Source of the DNA: Phycisphaerales bacterium | GTDB lineage: Bacteria; Planctomycetota; Phycisphaerae; Phycisphaerales; JAGLTS01 | NCBI GenBank assembly: GCA_023135165.1 | Contig: JAGLTS010000053.1 | Coordinates: forward strand, 1-64,000 | Direction: 5' to 3' | Length of the DNA: 64,000 nucleotides | Part shown: positions 9,201 through 17,316 of the stretch, one piece after another | How the letters are laid out: every line of letters starts with the position of its first letter | Position numbering within the stretch: the first letter of the stretch is position 1 | Notes under the pieces: generated by a model | What the model was told of the DNA's origin: nothing | Seen by the model: only the letters and a program-made list of their open reading frames with translations | The model's database searches: none | Program-made: the position numbers and the translations under genes

Positions 9201-10316
9201 TTGAACAATGTGTTCTTCGCCAACGATTTGGTCATTCCCGAGGGTGAAGAGCCGACGCTTCCAACGCTTGACGTCTCCGAGCGAGGTGGGGGGGTTCACG
9301 GGGCGTCGCTCGCCTCGGCGGGAACCGTCTTCGCCAACAACATCTTCCTTGAGAACGATGGCTGGGGCATCTACCTCGACTCAGTCGTCTCGCAAACGTT
9401 CATCGACATCCTGCACAACGACTTCTGGCAGAATGACGAGACAGGACTGTGCCCGAACTGTTCCGCCACGACGCCCGATTTCTTCCCCGGCAGAACGTTT
9501 GGGAATCTCGATGTCGATCCGCTGCTTGCGAGCGCGTCCCCGTCATGCACAACGCGAGATGACTATCAACTCGACGCCATGTCGCCGCTCATCGGTGCCG
9601 GGCTTGCGGACGATGTGTACACGTTCCTTGACAGCCATTACGTGCTGTACCACGACGATATCGCTACGGACATCGGCTGGATGCAACGGGACGGCATCCT
9701 CGCACCGAATGCTATACCTCTCGTTCTTGAAGCACGTGAGATCGCTTCACACGCCCGCATCGAGATCGAGGTGCAGACAGCAGCGAGCATTCCCGTCATC
9801 ATCGAGTCGAGCGCCGCTACGAACCTGCTCGACGGATCGCTCGTCTTCCACGTGGATGCAACTATCGAGGCGAAGCAAGCGACGGAGGCGGTGCGCTTCA
9901 GCTTCGGCGGGACGGCGCCGGGCTTCGATGTCGCCGACATCGAGTTGCCGTGGGCGCCGCCTGTTGATAGCGACAATCGCGTCGCCCTCGTGATCGATGT
10001 GAATGATGATCTGACGTTCGAGACGATCGCGGACATCGAGGGCACGATCGACGGCGCATCGGGGGTGGTCCGATTCGAAGATGTGCCGATCGCCGATGTG
10101 GAGAACCACTGGATCGCGGGCGTCATCGGGCTGGTTGGTGAAGCGCCGCCCTGCCTGGGTGATCTCGATGGCGATCGTGATGTCGATCAGTCCGACCTGG
10201 GCATTCTCCTTGCCGACTACCTAATCGGGCCGGGCGGTGATCTCGACAGTGATGGTGATACCGACCAGAACGACCTGGGCATCCTGCTGGCGGTGTACGG
10301 CCTGCCCTGCCCGTGA
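6240..10316 (+). CDS. Giant secreted surface protein: FG-GAP propeller, calcium repeats, beta-helix, dockerin-like tail
   Basis: A 1358-residue secreted protein. The ATG at 6240 follows GGGAGGA by seven bases and begins a signal peptide ending near TGQC. Residues ~30-415 contain about seven FG-GAP-type repeats (FG.SVAI.GD..VVGAP.DD...GS.YVF.R), which usually form an integrin-alpha-like beta-propeller. Residues ~415-547 carry repeated DCN.NG.PDEC units, acidic and Cys-rich, like thrombospondin type 3 calcium repeats. After a ~100-residue linker domain, residues ~655-1170 look like right-handed parallel beta-helix repeats, as in pectate-lyase-like and adhesin proteins. The end (~1303-1358) is the duplicated calcium-loop tail. 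No catalytic residues for a polysaccharide lyase were identified, so adhesion or a structural surface role is the simplest guess. Confidence 0.88.
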   Translation: MHHAHRISRSCIILSLAITSLAAQPVTGQCQRAQLLPDDLAGADRFGVSTAISGDWVVCGASHDDDGGNASGSAYVFQREGITWVQYAKLTADDAEISDWFGHSASIDGDYLVIGAYGDDELDADDSGSVYVFHLEETVWVQQQKLRASDAEQADQFGLSVAISGDTIVVGAPQDDDGGEGSGSVYVFRRTDATWSQEAKLTPDDPGEDDQFGTAVAIDGDAVIVGVPFDDGLGADAGTAYLFQRTDTTWTQEVELTVDDVVTGYQFGGAVYVNGDVAVIGAWQGPSGGPGAVYILRWDGFVWSEEAALQASDGAPGEQFGRTVAIDGDCLLVTAPLHDGSADMTGAAYIFRYDPGEPEYWTQDVKITAIDEYADLRLGMASGLSGDYAVLGTMLGNSQGPLSGVAYVNDITIVGPDCNDNGIVDECEIDLGLALDCNLNGVPDECDISDGTSTDCDDNGIPDDCEFVDCNNNLLHDACDILLGISEDCNDNGAPDECDIDGGAADCNDNDIPDECELDGNDCDGNGIPDECQLDTDGDGIPDVCDEPVIVQFNLIGADEAWTDPTQSGMAEIPDIQIIGRGLVSDRVEFSNDEYTVVVDSFDVSGPDGLELRFPLPVFPPGSHLDGPLEVTMTIYAAGGTANRTVEYNLVRKTVGLNADYATITDAVADAHDGWAIVVDPITYVVADTIDMEGLSCITIGAQNAHPNIQMIGSTTDIIRFSGNDQTVRLQRIDLTSGHSAIVIEGASSPIIHDCFIKDAQRAIEVKAGSSPFISACIIGPTITSPELDGNAVSITDDSWATIRDSTIIQNLGAARGTIYIEQTTQPVLIANCSIFLNEARSGGAVYVGDGAEALIVGNLIDSNTATEAAGQGGGVYIAAQTPGSQLVIEIACNEFSNNVALGNAECAVGVPGGGGAVFLGENSSPRIVDNLITGNETAVGGAIVVCKGATPLIQRNIITCNTVTPYDDDPDYFAPGIYVYDAEPRILNNVFFANDLVIPEGEEPTLPTLDVSERGGGVHGASLASAGTVFANNIFLENDGWGIYLDSVVSQTFIDILHNDFWQNDETGLCPNCSATTPDFFPGRTFGNLDVDPLLASASPSCTTRDDYQLDAMSPLIGAGLADDVYTFLDSHYVLYHDDIATDIGWMQRDGILAPNAIPLVLEAREIASHARIEIEVQTAASIPVIIESSAATNLLDGSLVFHVDATIEAKQATEAVRFSFGGTAPGFDVADIELPWAPPVDSDNRVALVIDVNDDLTFETIADIEGTIDGASGVVRFEDVPIADVENHWIAGVIGLVGEAPPCLGDLDGDRDVDQSDLGILLADYLIGPGGDLDSDGDTDQNDLGILLAVYGLPCP

Positions 10317-10355
10317 CCCCGCTGCGCTCGGCGAATCGAACGCCTGTTGTCAATC

Positions 10356-11474
10356 ATGCGGATCACGCTCTATATCCCGGTGTACAACGTCTCCTCGACG
10401 CTCGGTGAGGTTCTAGCCGCCTGCGCCGCGCAGACAAGGCCGGCCGACCGAATCCTCGTCATCGACGACGGCTCGACGGATGACTCAGCCGAGCTGGCGC
10501 GACAAGCCGGCGCGGAGGTCAGTTCGCACGGCACGAACCGAGGCCTGGGTGCGGCGCGGAACACAGCACTGGAGGCGTGCGACACCAACATCCTCGCCGG
10601 GCTTGATGCGGATGTCGTTCCCGCACCAGATTACCTTCGACGGATCGAGCAAGCGCTCGCTGACGATTCGGCCGTTGCGGTGTGCGGCAACCTGACCGAG
10701 CGCCACATGTGGACCTTGCCCGACCGCTGGCGGTCCGTGCACATGGCACAGCACCTCGGCGATGACGACATCGTGAACCCGCGATTCCTTTTCGGCGCGA
10801 CGACAGCCGGGCGGGCGGATGCGCTCCGCGCTGTGGGTGGCTGGGATGCGCGATTGACGCGCAACGGCGAAGATGTGGATCTGTCATCTCGCTTGCGCGA
10901 TGCCGGCCAGACAACGATGTACATCGCGGGCGCTCGTGCTGAGCACCTTCGGCGGGACGACGCTGCGAGCGCGCTCGACGGGCTGTGGAACTGGTTTCAC
11001 CCCGCCGGGATGCTCCGGGGCGACTTCACAAGCTGGGAAGCCGCGGCGCAGCGGATCGAGCCTGTCACGATGGGTATCTTCCGTCATCGCATCACACAGG
11101 ATCTTCAGCCGCACCGGACTGATCTGCTTGCGCTGACGATCCTCTTGCCGTGGTGGATGACGATCCTCGATCTCGCGCAGTTGGCAGAGCAGGACGGCAT
11201 CTCCCCTGACGAGGTGAATGCCGCAGCCGGCGCCGTTGCTGGGACTGTGGCGCGCATCACCAGCCGTGGCGCGGATGAACTACTCGCCGACGATCTGCTC
11301 ACCATTCTGCAAACACCCATCGCTCGCTTCGGACCTCCGGGGCGGGAAACGAGCACGCTCACCACCCCGGCGCGCCGCTACGTTCACGCTTTCAAGGCCG
11401 GCTTGGATCATGCCCTGCCCCGCAACGCCGCGACGTGGCGGACGATTGCCGACGCACGAAGACGCATGACCTGA
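10356..11474 (+). CDS. Family 2 glycosyltransferase
   Basis: A 372-residue GT-A fold transferase, cytoplasmic by sequence. The ATG at 10356 begins MRITLYIPVYN, the usual GT2 N-terminus; a TTG nine bases earlier is also in frame. VIDDGSTDDSAELA is the nucleotide-sugar-binding strand and LDADVVP the DxD-type metal site; NGEDVDLSSRLRDAG matches the ED(V)DL acceptor-side motif of GT2 enzymes. The C-terminal ~130 residues are helical and unassigned. It opens the glycosylation island, 39 bases after the surface-protein gene, and is separated by only 19 bases from the next glycosyltransferase. Donor and acceptor sugars cannot be read from sequence. Confidence 0.88.
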   Translation: MRITLYIPVYNVSSTLGEVLAACAAQTRPADRILVIDDGSTDDSAELARQAGAEVSSHGTNRGLGAARNTALEACDTNILAGLDADVVPAPDYLRRIEQALADDSAVAVCGNLTERHMWTLPDRWRSVHMAQHLGDDDIVNPRFLFGATTAGRADALRAVGGWDARLTRNGEDVDLSSRLRDAGQTTMYIAGARAEHLRRDDAASALDGLWNWFHPAGMLRGDFTSWEAAAQRIEPVTMGIFRHRITQDLQPHRTDLLALTILLPWWMTILDLAQLAEQDGISPDEVNAAAGAVAGTVARITSRGADELLADDLLTILQTPIARFGPPGRETSTLTTPARRYVHAFKAGLDHALPRNAATWRTIADARRRMT

Positions 11475-11486
11475 GCGCAGTACAAT
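11475..11486 (+). promoter_or_regulatory. Candidate promoter: GCGCAG-TACAAT, seven bases before an ATG
   Basis: A -10-like TACAAT at 11481-11486 lies exactly seven bases before the ATG at 11494, with GCGC just upstream and no Shine-Dalgarno sequence. The spacing would put the transcription start at or next to the A of the start codon, i.e. a leaderless mRNA. The same arrangement occurs at 53529-53540. No clear -35. Confidence 0.45.
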
Positions 11487-11493
11487 CGCACGC

Positions 11494-14400
11494 ATGAACA
11501 TCCTGATCCTGTCACGGACGCCCCTCTGCGGAATCCCGCTCCAACTCGCCCGGGCGCTGAATCGGCACACGCCGCACCACGCCCATTGCGTCGTCCTGCG
11601 CGGCGACTACGACAACGGACGGGTGTTCGATGTCGATCTCATCCGTAGCGAAATGCACACGGCCGACTTCCAAGGCCTGCTCGACGATGCGGACGTCGTG
11701 CATTTCTTCAACTACGTGCACCTCGACAGCCGCGAGTTCGGCGTCAACTTCCGCGAATTCACAGCTGGCAAGCGATTCTGCATCCAGTACCACTCCCAGC
11801 CGGAGCACATCGCCCTGCACAGCGGCTTTCGCGATACGTGCGATGTCATCGCCAAGGATCACACGCAGATCTTCGTGACCGCGGAGTACCTTCGCCTCTA
11901 CGATGCCGCCGTCAGCATACCCATTCCGATCATCATTCCGCTCGACGATGAGCGTTTTCGCGCCGTGCGCAAGTGGAGCGAGACGGATGGCAAGATCCAC
12001 ATCGCATACGCACCGGCGTTGCCCACGGAAGTCATTCCCGGGTGGGAGATCTGGACATCAAAGGGCTATACGCCGACCTGCCGAGCGCTCGAATCGCTCG
12101 CCCGTGATGTGAACAACGTTCAGGTGCATGTCATCGAGAACATCCCGCATCGCGACTGTTGCCTGATGAGGCAGCAATGCGACATCGCCATCGACGAGGT
12201 TGTCTCCGGTGCGTACCACACGAACAGTCTCGAAACGCTCGCAATGGGGGTGGCGACCGTCTGCCACATCGACGCGGTGACGGAGGAAGTCAACAGCCGA
12301 ATCACAGGCGCCGACGAGCACCCGTGGATCGACGCGACGCTCGATACATTGCGCGACGTTCTGGCTGAGACGGTCGCAGATGTTGACCGTCTGCGTGAGC
12401 GGCAGCGGTACAGCCGATGGTGGATGGAGACGTACTGGAACGAATCGCGCCTCGCCGAGCTATACAGCGGCCTATATGAAGGACTGCCCGTTCACACCAG
12501 CGAATGGGACCGACGACACGCCGTCACCGCGACGCAAGCCACCGCTTGGCGACGGCCGCAGCTCATCCGAGGAGCATACGATCCGGCTCAGGTTGTTCTG
12601 CCCCAGCCCTGTGCGGAACCGGATACGACGCCCAGCCGGGGTGACACGATCCTCTTCTATCCGATCAACGAGAACCACGTCACAGCCTTTCAGCTTCTGG
12701 CGGAAGCGATTCAAGCGCGGGATGCGGGCGAGAAGATCACCTTTTTCGTCGTGGCCGAGGCGCTCGCCAACCGCCCGATGCTCAAGCGAGCGCTCGCGGA
12801 TGTGCATCATCCCGTCCATCGCATCCCAGCCGGCGAGGTTGTGCGTTTTGTCCGTAAGGAGCGACCCGCCGTCGTCGTGTGGAGCGTCGGCGACACCGAT
12901 CCGACGAAGGTCAGGTTGATTGATGCGCTGCAGAAGATGCGCATCCGCTCCGTCGCGATCGAGGAGGGCAATCAGCTTTCTCTCAACGCAGGTGAACTGT
13001 CGTTCTACGCGCTGCCCTTTGATGCGATCTGCGCAGCAAGCGATGCTGAGCGTAATGCGCTGATCGACGCCGGCTTTCCGACGGATGTCGTCACGGTCAC
13101 GGGCGCCGTCTCGCTTGAAGTCACCCGTCGCGCGGTCGCACGATGCGATCCGACGCAAGTCCGTGCTCGACTCGGCATCCCCGAAGGAAAACGCGTCGCC
13201 GTGTACACCACATCACCGCTGCGCCGCTACCAGCCGAGCAGCTTCGACGCTGCGGAGGACCGGGACGCGATTCTGCGTCTGATCGACGGCGCGCAGCGTA
13301 ATGATCTGTATTGGATACTCAAGTTGCACCCGTGCGAAGTACCGTACCGGGAACGACTCGCGGAGAACCCGCTCGCCCGATGCACGCAAATCATTGGTGA
13401 TGAAGCGACTTGGCCGGAGCTGCTCTCAATCCTTGATGTCGTTGTGAATCGCGGCAACTCGATGACGGCGATGGAAGCGACCATGCTCGGCAAGCCGGTG
13501 ATCGTCGTGCCGCTTGGTCTGCCAACGATCTTCGAGCAAGACGGTGATGCGCGACGAGTCGTCACATCGCTGGATGACTTCTCCGCCGCGCTGGATGGTG
13601 AGGCAAACATTCCGCCCATGTTTGCGAAACGCCATTTCGTGCCCGGTGATGCGACGATACGCATCGCATCGGTCATCCTTGATGCCGCCCGCTCCCCGCG
13701 CCGGTCGTATGCATCGACCGATGCGTTCACGAACGGCATCCTCATGCTTCAGCGCGCCGGTCGCAGCGCCGCCCGCATCTGTTGGTCGTCGAGCGTTGAC
13801 GAGACGGATGCAAGATTCGATTCGCTACGAGCGCGCATGGACAGTGTTCTCGACGATCGGCGCGATCAGCCGCAGCGGGCGCTTGAGACGCTCGAATCGG
13901 TGATCGCTGATTTCAAGCCGACTCGGGAACTGCTCATCGAGGCGATGCTCGTCGCACTTGGCGCGGGTGATGCAAGCCTGGCGCAGCGGTATCTCGCACA
14001 GGCAGCGGATGCATCGTGGCTGCTGAGTCAGAGCGATCGCCACACGCCCGCGTTGCGCTATGCGCAAGAGGCGATCCGCCTGGGCGAGTCATCCGGATCA
14101 TCCGTGCTCGACGAGTGGATTTCGCGCAGGCCCGAGTTGATGGATGCGATGGTGCTGCGCCTCATCAGCGACTGGATGATCGACGGGCCGGGCGACACCC
14201 AAGACCTTCGGCGCCGCATCCGTGAGCTTCGGCCGGACGGCTTATTCCACAGCGAGGTATACGGGCGACTCACAGCATGCCTTGATCTGGAGCGAATGAA
14301 CGAGGCGGGGCTGTCACGACTGATCGCGCGATGTCCGGATCTGCCGCAGGCTCGTTTTTTCCTTGCGAAACTGCGTCGGGCGGATGGGAAGCTCGATGAG

Positions 14401-14721
14401 GCGCTGGCGCTGCTTGAGGAGGAGCATCGGCGCTTCGACCCGCAGCCGCGCATCATGATCCAGCGAGCGAGCGTGCTGCGCGAAGCCGGTGAATACGTTG
14501 ATGCTGCTGTGGTTCTCGACGATGCCGAGGCGAGGTTCGGGTCGCCGGAGTGGCTCTGGTGCGAGCGCGGCTGGCTGCACGAAGCGCGCGGTGAACCGGA
14601 TCGGGCGCTCGCTTGTTATGAGCGAGAGGATGAGCTGTACCCACGCAAGGGCTGGGTGGTCGAGAACATCCAACGTGTGCGAGATCGTCTTGCTGAACGT
14701 GAGGAAGTGGTGACGACGTGA
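11494..14721 (+). CDS. Double GT-B glycosyltransferase with C-terminal TPR-like repeats
   Basis: A 1075-residue multidomain protein. Residues ~1-340 look like a GT-B (group 1) transferase, with a typical acceptor/donor segment HTNSLETLAMGVATV near 243. A second GT-B-like module occupies ~395-740: LFYPINENHVTAF opens it, EEGNQLSLNA lies near 490, and RGNSMTAMEATMLGKPVIV followed by TIFEQDG near 650-685 resembles the UDP-GlcNAc epimerase / CDP-glycerol transferase nucleotide-binding segment. From ~783 the sequence is helical and TPR-like (A.Y...A..LL pattern). The second module plus the TPR region aligns end to end with the next gene. No ribosome binding site is visible and a TACAAT box sits seven bases before the ATG. 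The 4-base GTGA overlap with the next gene implies translational coupling. Confidence 0.82.
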   Translation: MNILILSRTPLCGIPLQLARALNRHTPHHAHCVVLRGDYDNGRVFDVDLIRSEMHTADFQGLLDDADVVHFFNYVHLDSREFGVNFREFTAGKRFCIQYHSQPEHIALHSGFRDTCDVIAKDHTQIFVTAEYLRLYDAAVSIPIPIIIPLDDERFRAVRKWSETDGKIHIAYAPALPTEVIPGWEIWTSKGYTPTCRALESLARDVNNVQVHVIENIPHRDCCLMRQQCDIAIDEVVSGAYHTNSLETLAMGVATVCHIDAVTEEVNSRITGADEHPWIDATLDTLRDVLAETVADVDRLRERQRYSRWWMETYWNESRLAELYSGLYEGLPVHTSEWDRRHAVTATQATAWRRPQLIRGAYDPAQVVLPQPCAEPDTTPSRGDTILFYPINENHVTAFQLLAEAIQARDAGEKITFFVVAEALANRPMLKRALADVHHPVHRIPAGEVVRFVRKERPAVVVWSVGDTDPTKVRLIDALQKMRIRSVAIEEGNQLSLNAGELSFYALPFDAICAASDAERNALIDAGFPTDVVTVTGAVSLEVTRRAVARCDPTQVRARLGIPEGKRVAVYTTSPLRRYQPSSFDAAEDRDAILRLIDGAQRNDLYWILKLHPCEVPYRERLAENPLARCTQIIGDEATWPELLSILDVVVNRGNSMTAMEATMLGKPVIVVPLGLPTIFEQDGDARRVVTSLDDFSAALDGEANIPPMFAKRHFVPGDATIRIASVILDAARSPRRSYASTDAFTNGILMLQRAGRSAARICWSSSVDETDARFDSLRARMDSVLDDRRDQPQRALETLESVIADFKPTRELLIEAMLVALGAGDASLAQRYLAQAADASWLLSQSDRHTPALRYAQEAIRLGESSGSSVLDEWISRRPELMDAMVLRLISDWMIDGPGDTQDLRRRIRELRPDGLFHSEVYGRLTACLDLERMNEAGLSRLIARCPDLPQARFFLAKLRRADGKLDEALALLEEEHRRFDPQPRIMIQRASVLREAGEYVDAAVVLDDAEARFGSPEWLWCERGWLHEARGEPDRALACYEREDELYPRKGWVVENIQRVRDRLAEREEVVTT

Positions 14722-16373
14722 GCGCACCGGCTGGGCACCGCCTCTTCTATCCCGCATCCCCGGCACACGTGCGCGCCTTCGCGCCGATCGCCCGTCGATT
14801 GGCCGACGCATCATTTCGAGTCGTCGATGCGCAAGACTATCGACCGGAGGAGCGAGGCCTGGGCGATGCGATTGCGCAACTCGGCTTCGATCGAATCGTG
14901 CTGGCGACACCGTATGAGGCTGCACAACTTGATATGGCCGACTGCCGATCGCTCGTCATGTATGCGGGCGACGATGCGATGACCACCGCGCTGGCGTACG
15001 CAGCACGGCACAGCGGCGCAGCGGTGATTGGAATCGAAGAAGGAAACCAACTCGCGCTCAACGCGAATCTGATCAACTTCTACGGCCTGCCGTATTCCCG
15101 CCTGCTTGTCGCATCGCGCGATGAGAAACAGCGGTTTGAGCAGTGCGGGCACGAAGAGGACCGCTTGCGCATCGTCGGCCTGACGACGAACCCGGAGACA
15201 GCCCCGCTGGCCGGGCGAGACGCATGGCGCCGATCGCTGGGCATCGCTGATGACGACAGGCTGCTCGTCTACGCCTGCTCGCCGCTCCAGCGCCAGTGCC
15301 AACACAGCCGCGACACGCTCGCGCATCGACAGCGAATGCTCGAAGCGCTGCGGACCATCCATGTCGACAAACTGCGCGTGCTCATCAAGCTCCATCCGGT
15401 CGAGGATGTCAATGATGCGACAACGCACGTGCGAACGATCCTCCCAGACGCGATCGTTGTCGGCGGCGAGACGCCCATCGAGACCGCACTGGCCGGCTGC
15501 GACGTACTGCTGAATCGAGGCAACTCGCAGGTCGCGCTGCAAGCGATTCAGATGGGTCGGCCGACTGTCGTGATGCCTCAAGGTCTGATGACGATCTTCG
15601 AAACGGATGGCGGCGCATTGATCGCACGCGATGAAGATGAACTCAAGCAGTACATCGAGATGGCGCTGACGGGTCCGCTTCCGGACACAGCATCGCTGCT
15701 CGCCAAACACGTTGCGTTGACGCAGGGTCGCGCGGCGGAGCAACTGATCGCTGAGGAGATCACACGCGCGACTTCCGAGCCGATGACCGCCGACGAATCG
15801 CTGCTCTTCGGCATTCTGTTCCTGGAAAAGCGATGCGGTGACTTAGCGGAGGAGGCGTTCACCTCGGCGACAGGGCTGGACGATGCGCGCCTGTGCGCCA
15901 GGGCGCTCGGGCATGCGAGGGCAGGCAGCGAAAAAGAGGCGATGCGGTGCTGGCGTCGCGCAGCGGAGCAAACGAATCGCGTGCAGCTTTGGATTGAAGC
16001 ATCACGGGCTGCGGGACAGGCGGGGCGATTCGGCGACGCCCATTCCTTGCTCGCGAGCGCCCGGGACGGTGTGTGGACGCTGCGTCACAGCCGACCGCAT
16101 GTCATCGACATGGTGCAGGCGGGCCTGCTGCGCCTGGAAGGACGTCTTAATGAGGCGATCGAGCGGTACGCTGCGGTTCTGAGCGACATGCCGGAGTACT
16201 GGCAGGTGCGATACCAGACCGCCCTCACATTCCACATCGCCGATCGGACCCGCGATGCACGGCGTACGCTCCTCGCCCTTCTCGCCGACAGCCCGGACTG
16301 TCAACCGGCACACAGCTTGCTTGGTCGGCTCGATCGACCCGTCAACAGACGTGCGGTGCGGGCGCTGTTCTGA
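14718..16373 (+). CDS. GT-B-like glycosyltransferase with TPR-like tail, paralogue of the preceding gene
   Basis: A 551-residue protein that starts at a GTG inside the stop of the previous gene (GTGA). It opens with LFYPASPAHVRAFAPIA, matching LFYPINENHVTAFQLLA of the upstream protein. EEGNQLALNA lies near 106, and RGNSQVALQAIQMGRPTVV then TIFETDGGA near 265-300. Residues ~360-551 are helical with TPR-like periodicity and probably mediate protein contacts. The gene is best explained as a tandem duplicate of the second module and TPR region of its neighbour. TPR-bearing glycosyltransferases often modify proteins, but the acceptor here is unknown. Confidence 0.8.
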   Translation: MSAPAGHRLFYPASPAHVRAFAPIARRLADASFRVVDAQDYRPEERGLGDAIAQLGFDRIVLATPYEAAQLDMADCRSLVMYAGDDAMTTALAYAARHSGAAVIGIEEGNQLALNANLINFYGLPYSRLLVASRDEKQRFEQCGHEEDRLRIVGLTTNPETAPLAGRDAWRRSLGIADDDRLLVYACSPLQRQCQHSRDTLAHRQRMLEALRTIHVDKLRVLIKLHPVEDVNDATTHVRTILPDAIVVGGETPIETALAGCDVLLNRGNSQVALQAIQMGRPTVVMPQGLMTIFETDGGALIARDEDELKQYIEMALTGPLPDTASLLAKHVALTQGRAAEQLIAEEITRATSEPMTADESLLFGILFLEKRCGDLAEEAFTSATGLDDARLCARALGHARAGSEKEAMRCWRRAAEQTNRVQLWIEASRAAGQAGRFGDAHSLLASARDGVWTLRHSRPHVIDMVQAGLLRLEGRLNEAIERYAAVLSDMPEYWQVRYQTALTFHIADRTRDARRTLLALLADSPDCQPAHSLLGRLDRPVNRRAVRALF

Positions 16374-16416
16374 CGAGTCCATGCCCGGACCCGGTATCAT
16401 CAGGTTCGGAGGCATC

Positions 16417-17316
16417 ATGCGAATCATCGCGCTCATTCGAGTCCGAAACGAGCAGTGGGTGCTGCGCGCATCACTTTCAGCCGCGCTTCGTGTGGTGGAT
16501 GCGGCGGTGATCCTCGATCACGCATCCGACGATGACACGCCGCGCATCATCGACCAGGCAACCCGCGAACACCCAGGCCGAATCATCCGCCTCGAGCAGA
16601 GGGAGCTCGACTGGACCGACGCTCCGATGCTGCAACGAATGTTGATGGCAGGTCGTGAGGCAGGCGGTACGCACTTTTGCATCTTCGACGCTGATGAGCT
16701 TCTTACCGGGAACATCATTCCACGCTGGCGGGCGTGGGTCGAAGCGCTCAACCCGGGCGATGCGATCTGGCTCCCCTGGCTCGCCCTCTGGCGGTCGCTG
16801 GATTGCTACCGAGACGATGCGAGCATCTGGTCTGGCAACTTCAAGCTCCAGACTTTTCGCGACGGACCGGATGTGCGCTTCGAGGCGCTGCCGGATGGCT
16901 ATGACTACCACTGCCGACCCACCGGCGTCAGCGAGCCGGCTGTCAAGCCTCTCACGACGATGGATCAAGGCGGGCTGATGCACCTCCAGTTCGCCGACTG
17001 GCCTCGCCTGCAGGCGAAACATGCGTGGTACAAGATGAGCGAGACGATCCGCTGGCCCGGTCGAAGCACGCAGGCCCAACTCAACCGCAAGTACGGCCGA
17101 GCGCTCGATGAGACCGATCTGCGTGTCTCGGCTGTGGACAGGTCATGGTGGGAGGCGCATGCGAGCCTGCGCCCTCTGATCGACATGAACGACACACCTT
17201 GGCATGCTGCTCAGTGCGAGCGATGGTTGGATGAGCATGGCCCGGACAAGTTCGAAGGCCTGGATCTCTGGGGCGTCGCCGATGGCCGACTGTGCAGGGA
17301 GGCCAACCGTGCCTGA
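16417..17316 (+). CDS. GT2-like glycosyltransferase
   Basis: A 299-residue GT-A-type transferase. The ATG at 16417 (MRIIALIRVRNEQW) has GGAGG at 16408-16412, four bases upstream; the frame stays open into the previous gene but that part reads as noise. The N-terminus ALIRVRNEQWVLRASL is typical of GT2 proteins acting on protein or lipid acceptors; ILDHASDDDTP replaces the usual DDGS loop and CIFDADELL is the DxD metal site. A TATCAT box at 16395-16400 could be an internal promoter. It overlaps the next gene by 8 bases. Confidence 0.85.
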   Translation: MRIIALIRVRNEQWVLRASLSAALRVVDAAVILDHASDDDTPRIIDQATREHPGRIIRLEQRELDWTDAPMLQRMLMAGREAGGTHFCIFDADELLTGNIIPRWRAWVEALNPGDAIWLPWLALWRSLDCYRDDASIWSGNFKLQTFRDGPDVRFEALPDGYDYHCRPTGVSEPAVKPLTTMDQGGLMHLQFADWPRLQAKHAWYKMSETIRWPGRSTQAQLNRKYGRALDETDLRVSAVDRSWWEAHASLRPLIDMNDTPWHAAQCERWLDEHGPDKFEGLDLWGVADGRLCREANRA

